64,000 nt of DNA from NCBI RefSeq assembly GCF_024347515.1, contig NZ_AP025492.1, positions 124,001 through 188,000 on the forward strand. Reading direction: 5' to 3'. A program made the position numbers and the translations under genes. The notes below the pieces were generated by a model. The model had not been told where the DNA came from, did not search any database, and was given only the letters and a program-made list of their open reading frames with translations. Origin of the DNA: Vibrio gigantis. GTDB lineage: Bacteria; Pseudomonadota; Gammaproteobacteria; Enterobacterales; Vibrionaceae. Below are positions 59,036 to 64,000 of this stretch, one piece after another. Positions within the stretch are counted from its first letter, which is position 1. Each line of letters opens with the position of its first letter.

Positions 59036-60079
59036 TTATTTACCTTGTATGATATTTTTAAAAGATTGCACAACTGATTCAACAGAGATGTCTGCCATTA
59101 TATCGTTACCTTTTACCCGAGTACTCCAAGGTAGTTCAGAGACAGGTTTTCCGTGTTGTTTTTCTGCATGTTGATTATAAACACTCACGACATGGTCTAA
59201 ATTGTTATAAGGACCTGTTCTTAGCGGGTTGCTGTGACCGTATAAGCCGATAACCGGTGTGCCCTGAGTTGTGGCTATGTGAGCTGGACCTGAGTCAGGA
59301 GCAACAACAACAGTGGCTTCTTTGAGGACTGCTGCTAGCTGTTTTAGGGAGGTTTTTCCAACCAAGTTTAAAGCGGAGTGAGTCATTTTGTCCGTGATCA
59401 CTTTTGCGAGAGTCACCTCTCGTTTAGCTGGTGAGCCGCAGATTACCACCTGATAACCTTGGTATACTGCATAATCGGCAAATTCGGCGTAGCGCTCAGG
59501 CAACCAGTTACGCTCATCTTTACTTGCCGCTGGGCTAATGACAACCGTAGGGTTTGAGCCCAATGACTCTTTGGCAAACAGAGTATCTTCGGCACCAATA
59601 GGTAAGTTCCATTCGGGTATAGAACGAGGCACACCTAAATACTCGATAAAAGAATAGAAATTGTCGAGAACATGCTGAGATTGAACATCCCCGATTTTTT
59701 TATTCGTAAAAAGCCATTGAGCTTCTTTAGCTCGCTTGAAGTTAAAACCGATTTTATGATTGGCCTTGATGCCTAAAGTGAGCAAACTCGCTCTTAAAGC
59801 TAGCTGCATATGAACTAAAGCATCGAACTTGCGGTCAGATAACTTTTTCCATACGTCTTTCATACCAGTAAAACCAGCTTTCTTATCAAAGACAATAAGC
59901 TCTACACCTTCTAGCCCCTCCAGTAGTTGGGCTTCAACCTTGCCAATGATCCAAGTGACCTTGGTTGTAGGCCATTGTTTTTGCAAGGCTTGTACTACTG
60001 CGACCGCGTGACAAACGTCACCGATGGCAGACAAACGCAAAAAACAAACAGATTCAGGTGCTTGAGTAAAAAGGGGCAT
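59036..60079 (-). CDS. Glycosyltransferase family 9 (LPS heptosyltransferase-like)
   Basis: The 347-residue protein has the GT9 start (CFLRLSAIGDVCHAVAVVQAL near 11) and donor site (ATVVVAPDSGPAHIATTQGTPVIGLYG split over 258-284). The ATG at 60079 gives the family start; the longer frame adds 28 residues and would run into the dgkA upstream region. It is first in a two-gene unit with the GT2 gene. Which heptose it adds cannot be decided from sequence alone. Confidence 0.85.
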   Translation of the reverse strand: MPLFTQAPESVCFLRLSAIGDVCHAVAVVQALQKQWPTTKVTWIIGKVEAQLLEGLEGVELIVFDKKAGFTGMKDVWKKLSDRKFDALVHMQLALRASLLTLGIKANHKIGFNFKRAKEAQWLFTNKKIGDVQSQHVLDNFYSFIEYLGVPRSIPEWNLPIGAEDTLFAKESLGSNPTVVISPAASKDERNWLPERYAEFADYAVYQGYQVVICGSPAKREVTLAKVITDKMTHSALNLVGKTSLKQLAAVLKEATVVVAPDSGPAHIATTQGTPVIGLYGHSNPLRTGPYNNLDHVVSVYNQHAEKQHGKPVSELPWSTRVKGNDIMADISVESVVQSFKNIIQGK

Positions 60080-60181
60080 AAAAATCGCTCGCAAATTTAA
60101 TTGCCTAAGATTATGCAGAGAGTACCGATAAATGTAAAATAGTGCTCGTTTTACACCAACCAAATAGCAGATGACTCACAC

Positions 60182-60568
60182 ATGACAATAGAAAACCAAG
60201 GAAAACCAGGAAATACCGGTCTGAAACGGATCATCAAAGCAACAGGATACTCAATTCAGGGCTTAAGAGCCGCATTCAAATATGAAGCTGCTATTCGACA
60301 AGAGCTGGTTTTACTGTGTGCTGCGATCATTGCGCTAATTTGGTTAGATGTCAGCCCTATAGAAACAGTTCTCATGTTGGGCGTTGTGGTTCTGGCGTTA
60401 ATTGTCGAGTTGGTGAACTCTGCTATTGAGGCTGTTGTCGACCGAGTGAGTGTTGAGCACCATGAGCTTAGTGGCAGAGCCAAAGACATAGGCTCTGCAG
60501 CGGTACTTGTTGCTCTACTATTTGCTGGTTTTACTTGGGCTTTTATTCTGATCAGTCACTATTGGTAA
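60182..60568 (+). CDS. dgkA: Diacylglycerol kinase
   Basis: The 128-residue protein has three membrane helices and the DgkA motifs: E-A-A-IRQE in the first surface helix (near 39), VELVNSAIEAVVDR (near 80), and KDIGSAAV (near 102). It recycles diacylglycerol made when phospholipid head groups are moved to envelope glycans, which fits its sulfatase-fold neighbours. First of the dgkA-kdkA-yejM-like series. Confidence 0.95.
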   Translation: MTIENQGKPGNTGLKRIIKATGYSIQGLRAAFKYEAAIRQELVLLCAAIIALIWLDVSPIETVLMLGVVVLALIVELVNSAIEAVVDRVSVEHHELSGRAKDIGSAAVLVALLFAGFTWAFILISHYW

Positions 60569-60577
60569 TCATGAATC

Positions 60578-61294
60578 ATGATCAAAAAAATCCACGCAAG
60601 TAACTCTGTAGTATGGTTCGACGATCAGTTGCTGGATCATCCTCCTGAGTTAGTGTTTGATATCGAATACTGGCAAGGCCAAGAGGGTGTGATAGGCAGT
60701 GCAACAGGCCGAGGTACAACATGGTTTGTCGATACTGGGAAATTACCAGCAGCGCTTCGACACTATCGTCGCGGTGGTCTATTTGGTAAGTTGGTTCAAG
60801 ATAGTTATTGGTTTAGTGGTTGGGATAAGACACGTAGCTATATGGAAATGCAGCTGCTTAATGATTTGATCGAAGCTGGTGTAAATGTTCCGAAACCTAT
60901 CGCCGCGAGAGCGACCAAAGCTGGATTCTCATATCGAGCGGATTTGTTGAGTGAGAAGATTGCTGGTGCCACAGATCTTGTCGATATCCTAACAACAACC
61001 TCACTCTCGGCAGGCTTGTATCGTGAGATTGGACACCAAATAGCGAAGATGCACTGTGTGGGTGTTAATCATACCGATTTAAATATTCATAATATTCTCA
61101 TCGATAAGCGCGATCGAATTTGGATTATCGATTTCGATAAGTGTGGTTATGGTAAAGGAAGCTCTTGGAAGCCATCCAACCTCGATCGTCTGAAGCGCTC
61201 TTTCTTTAAAGAGTTAAATAAACGTCAAATACATTGGCAAGAAGAGGAGTTCGATACTCTTCTTGCAGGATACAATGATTATTTTGCTAAATAG
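60578..61294 (+). CDS. kdkA: 3-deoxy-D-manno-octulosonic acid kinase
   Basis: The 238-residue protein has the KdkA kinase-like fold: RHYRRGGLFGKL (near 67), the catalytic-loop HTDLNIHNILI (near 167), and the metal-binding DFDKCGYG (near 186). It phosphorylates Kdo at O-4, giving the single phospho-Kdo inner core typical of Vibrio and Haemophilus. Nine bases after dgkA, likely the same operon. Confidence 0.93.
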   Translation: MIKKIHASNSVVWFDDQLLDHPPELVFDIEYWQGQEGVIGSATGRGTTWFVDTGKLPAALRHYRRGGLFGKLVQDSYWFSGWDKTRSYMEMQLLNDLIEAGVNVPKPIAARATKAGFSYRADLLSEKIAGATDLVDILTTTSLSAGLYREIGHQIAKMHCVGVNHTDLNIHNILIDKRDRIWIIDFDKCGYGKGSSWKPSNLDRLKRSFFKELNKRQIHWQEEEFDTLLAGYNDYFAK

Positions 61295-61324
61295 TCATCC
61301 ATAAAATTAGTTAGGAAAGTAAAT

Positions 61325-63163
61325 ATGTCTTTGAAACAGAGGCTACATGCACACGGGTGGTTTATTCTGGTGAATGCTCTCGTTGCCATGTTGATTGCGT
61401 GTCGTTATTTCTCATTTTTGCCTGAGTTTCCTTCAGAGCCATTAGCCGTCGTTTTTATTATAGTGTCTGTTTTTGGGCAAATGACGTTGATTGCGGCGTT
61501 AATAGGTCTAGTAGCGCTACCTAGCTTATTCCTACCCAAGACTCCAAGAAACTTATTACAAGCAATCATTGCTTCAATTGGTGTCGCAACACTGTTCATC
61601 GATACGATAGTTTTTTCGCAGTACCGTTTTCATATCAATGCCGTTGTTCTTGAACTGGTACTCTCTGGACAAATTGTCAGCTTCCCACTGATTACTTGGG
61701 TGATGGTGATAGGTGGTATTGCGTTATTGCTTGGACTACAGTGGGCTTTAATCCGCTGGTTGGAAAACGATGCATCAGTACGTTCGTACAAGCTAGGTCG
61801 TAAGTTTGCTTTTATTACTTTCCTAACGCTGTTAGCAACTCACGGTATTCATATTTGGGCCGCTGCGCATGCGTATCAACCAGTGACTATGGTTAAACGC
61901 TACTTGCCTTTGTTCTATCCGGCTACATCAAATAGCATGATGAAAAAATATGGCTGGATTGATGAAGAAGCGATTGCTCGTCAAAAGTCACTGACGTTAA
62001 ATCGTAAGAGCGACCTTAACTATCCGCTATCTCCTCTGAAAGCAGCAGAGAGTGTCGAAAAACCGGTCAACATTATGTTCCTTGTTGTCGACTCTTGGAG
62101 GTATGACACATTTAATGCTGACAATACGCCAGTCATGTGGGAGTACGCTCAAGACGGTTTAATCTTTGAAAACCATATGTCTACAGGTAACGCGACTCGC
62201 ACTGGTATTTTTGGTCTGTTTTACGGTATTCCTGGTACATATTGGCATGGTTTTTTGGCTAATCAACAAAGCCCTGTTTTCATCGATCGCCTACAGGAAC
62301 TCGATTACGACTTAGGCATCTTTACTGCTGCACAGCTAAGAAAACCTGAGTTTAACCAAACAGTATTCACCAATGTTGAAAATCTTCGCATTGGCTCGAA
62401 AGGTAACCGACCGTCTGAGCTCGATGCTAACCTGACGAAAGATTGGTTAGACTGGTACGAGAAGCGTGATCAATCGAAACCGGCATTTTCATTCCTGTTC
62501 TATGATGCACCGCATGGTTATGACTTTCCTAAGGGCTTCGCACCTCGTTATGAACCAATGCTACAAGTGGTTAACTACTTGAAGCTGAGCAACGAGACCG
62601 ATCCACAACCATTCTTTAATCGCTATAAGACAAGTGTGCGTTACGTAGACTCTGTGGCGGCACAAGTGCTGAACAAGCTTAAAGAAACGGGCGACCTTGA
62701 GAATACGCTTGTAATTATCACAGGTGACCATGGTCAAGAAATGAATGATAACAAGATGAACTTCTGGGGGCACAACAGCAACTTTACCGATGCTCAAGTA
62801 AAAGTGCCTTTTGCGATATTTGGTCCGGGCATTAATAAACTAGACACGAAGTGGTCTTCACAAAGCCTGACTAGTCACCAAGATGTTGTGCCAACAGTTA
62901 TGAAGCATTACCTTGGTGTCACCAATGACGTCAAAGATTACTCAGTAGGAGAGGATCTGCTGGGTGAGCATGTTGATAGAGATTGGATCATCTCATCGAA
63001 TTATAGTGGGTATGCTGTGATCTCAGATGACAATATCTTAGAAGTCGGTGCTGGTGGTCAATATCAATTTATGGACAAAACAAATCGTCAAGTTAAAGGA
63101 GATCAACCTAACTTTGCTCACCTTCAAGGTGCTTTAGAGCAAATAAGTCGATTTAGTAAGTAG
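61325..63163 (+). CDS. YejM/PbgA-like DUF3413 sulfatase-fold membrane protein
   Basis: The 612-residue protein has five N-terminal membrane helices (DUF3413, about 12-190) and a periplasmic sulfatase-fold domain (about 245-600). It keeps VVDSWRYD (first metal site), TGNATRTGIFGLFYG (nucleophile loop) and GDHGQEM (second metal site). E. coli YejM regulates LpxC stability via LapB and lacks a normal GDHG site as I remember it. Here that site is intact, so enzymatic activity is plausible. It lies 30 bases after kdkA and is followed by a strong terminator. Confidence 0.87.
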   Translation: MSLKQRLHAHGWFILVNALVAMLIACRYFSFLPEFPSEPLAVVFIIVSVFGQMTLIAALIGLVALPSLFLPKTPRNLLQAIIASIGVATLFIDTIVFSQYRFHINAVVLELVLSGQIVSFPLITWVMVIGGIALLLGLQWALIRWLENDASVRSYKLGRKFAFITFLTLLATHGIHIWAAAHAYQPVTMVKRYLPLFYPATSNSMMKKYGWIDEEAIARQKSLTLNRKSDLNYPLSPLKAAESVEKPVNIMFLVVDSWRYDTFNADNTPVMWEYAQDGLIFENHMSTGNATRTGIFGLFYGIPGTYWHGFLANQQSPVFIDRLQELDYDLGIFTAAQLRKPEFNQTVFTNVENLRIGSKGNRPSELDANLTKDWLDWYEKRDQSKPAFSFLFYDAPHGYDFPKGFAPRYEPMLQVVNYLKLSNETDPQPFFNRYKTSVRYVDSVAAQVLNKLKETGDLENTLVIITGDHGQEMNDNKMNFWGHNSNFTDAQVKVPFAIFGPGINKLDTKWSSQSLTSHQDVVPTVMKHYLGVTNDVKDYSVGEDLLGEHVDRDWIISSNYSGYAVISDDNILEVGAGGQYQFMDKTNRQVKGDQPNFAHLQGALEQISRFSK

Positions 63164-63188
63164 AGTGTAAAGTTACAGGTCGAAGTAT

Positions 63189-63229
63189 CACTGAACCTCG
63201 ATTATTACAATAATAATCGAGGTTCAGTG
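63189..63229 (+). terminator. 19-bp perfect inverted repeat, terminator of the YejM-like gene
   Basis: Two perfect 19-base arms beginning CACTGAACCTCGATTATTA surround a three-base loop CAA, about 25 bases after the stop. The stem is exceptionally long and perfect; no long U-run follows. Confidence 0.7.
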
Positions 63230-63586
63230 TTCAGGTTATAATGTTATCAAACGCTTGATTAGCCAAAAGCCTCGATCTAGTTCATCGAGTGTTTGTATTT
63301 TATAACTATTTTATAATTAGAGTATTATATGAATTTTTACATTTAGCCTTTAACTATCGACTTTTGTGATTGAATTAGCTGTATACATATTCTGCATCAA
63401 TGGCTTTTGATGTTAATGCGATGATTGAAATGAAAGTACACGAGTATCTGCATATCGTATAAGAAGAAGTTGATGTGTATTTTGTTAAGGTAATCACGAT
63501 GCGCTGAATAGATATCTCAAAACTATAATCGTAACCAATTCCAAGGTGTTGCTGACTTATCAGCAGCACCTTGAATAAACTATGAC
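63230..63586. other. Gap between the YejM-like gene and the methyltransferase gene
   Basis: About 360 very AT-rich bases with no convincing gene; the 64-codon minus-strand frame at 63375-63569 has no ribosome-binding site. A 14-bp hairpin (63542-63555 with 63560-63573, one mismatch) lies just past the methyltransferase stop and may terminate it. Confidence 0.5.
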
Positions 63587-64000
63587 TTATTTTGCTGTCA
63601 AATATAGAAAGCGCATGTACTTTGATCGTCTTTCATCAAAAATTAGTTTAAATTCTGAATCATTAGGAGAAACAGGGAATTGATATGGTTTGACTCTGTT
63701 TGGGTAATCAATGATCATCGTAATGTTATGAGAATCTTTAAATCTTGAAATGAGTTCTTCGGTGATATTCGGCACTATGCAATCATGTGATTCGATAATC
63801 AAATCTACCTTTTTTAAGTTAGGGATATACTCAGGAAGCAACAAATCTTTTTCCCCTCCCTCAATATCACAAAATACTAGGGTACCTTCTTGACATAGTT
63901 CATTTAACCTGTCGCTTGAACATATTCCTCCTACTGTAACATTAGTTAGAGCATTCTTTTGGGCTAACTCCTGAGTTAATTTTTGTGCTTCTTCACTAAT
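63587..64000 (-). CDS. FkbM-like methyltransferase, 5' end outside the window
   Basis: The frame is open from the window edge (64000) to a stop at 63587, giving 137 residues of a C-terminal part. It has VFCDIEGGEKDLLLP (the D-x-E-G-x-E motif of FkbM/class I methyltransferases) and VDLIIESHDC. The shorter start at 63844 (TTG) falls inside the domain and is rejected. Such enzymes methylate sugars or small molecules; in an LPS/capsule neighbourhood a glycan substrate is plausible. Its base composition is more AT-rich than the genes to its left. Confidence 0.65.
   Translation of the reverse strand: MSEEAQKLTQELAQKNALTNVTVGGICSSDRLNELCQEGTLVFCDIEGGEKDLLLPEYIPNLKKVDLIIESHDCIVPNITEELISRFKDSHNITMIIDYPNRVKPYQFPVSPNDSEFKLIFDERRSKYMRFLYLTAK

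Noticed and set aside
63375..63569. 64-codon minus-strand frame
   Set aside because: AT-rich, no Shine-Dalgarno, and crosses a hairpin; likely chance.

Overview
The window looks like a stretch of Vibrio chromosome I. The order csrB-like RNA/greB/ompR/envZ/recG/spoT/rpoZ/gmk, together with eps/gsp C-N next to cysQ-nudE-nfuA-comF-bioH-tex and hslR-hslO-pckA, is the order I remember from Vibrio cholerae. A ToxR-type membrane regulator, paired CspA genes and abundant short palindromes fit a marine Vibrio, probably of the Splendidus clade. The genus is well supported; the clade is inference. Nearly everything is core chromosome: I see no phage, integron, transposase gene or CRISPR array, and I recognised no tRNA or rRNA gene.

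Layout. 1-6.4 kb: GNAT-thioesterase fusion, AsmA-like protein, pckA, and the heat-shock/redox pair hslR-hslO. 6.6-18.2 kb: a complete type II secretion operon gspC-N. 18.3-23.2 kb: cysQ-nudE, nfuA, comF, bioH, a MITE-like palindromic element and an unknown Vibrio gene. 23.3-27.1 kb: tex, a CsrB-family sRNA with an upstream VarA/UvrY-type box, and greB. 27.3-28.2 kb: cspA copy 1 with a long structured leader and two small genes. 28.6-36.7 kb: ompR and envZ (separated by a terminator), recG, and the spoT-rpoZ-gmk block. 36.9-39.1 kb: a purine permease behind a PurR-like box and a guanine-type riboswitch, then psiE.

39.2-44.8 kb is the most accessory-looking part. It holds a beta-barrel outer-membrane protein divergent from a ToxR/FidL-like co-component pair, an alternative oxidase, cspA copy 2, a small Cys-rich protein and an EamA transporter with a tiny overlapping upstream ORF. 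44.8-52.3 kb: yicC, rph-pyrE with an attenuator-like hairpin, lpxL, slmA, coaBC, radC and rpmB-rpmG. 52.4-63.2 kb: two envelope unknowns, mutM, and an envelope/LPS block (LTA-synthase-like protein, coaD, two GT9 and one GT2 glycosyltransferases, dgkA, the Kdo kinase kdkA, and a YejM-like sulfatase-fold protein). The right edge cuts a FkbM-like methyltransferase gene.

The strongest non-coding signals are the CsrB-type RNA (16 GGA motifs), the purine riboswitch abutting a PurR-like box, the duplicated cspA leaders, the rph-pyrE hairpin, and a 19-bp perfect inverted repeat after the YejM-like gene. The best candidates for less-described biology are the riboswitch with an atypical L3 loop, the ToxR/FidL-like pair with its divergent porin-like target, and the YejM-like protein that keeps an intact GDHG metal-site motif.
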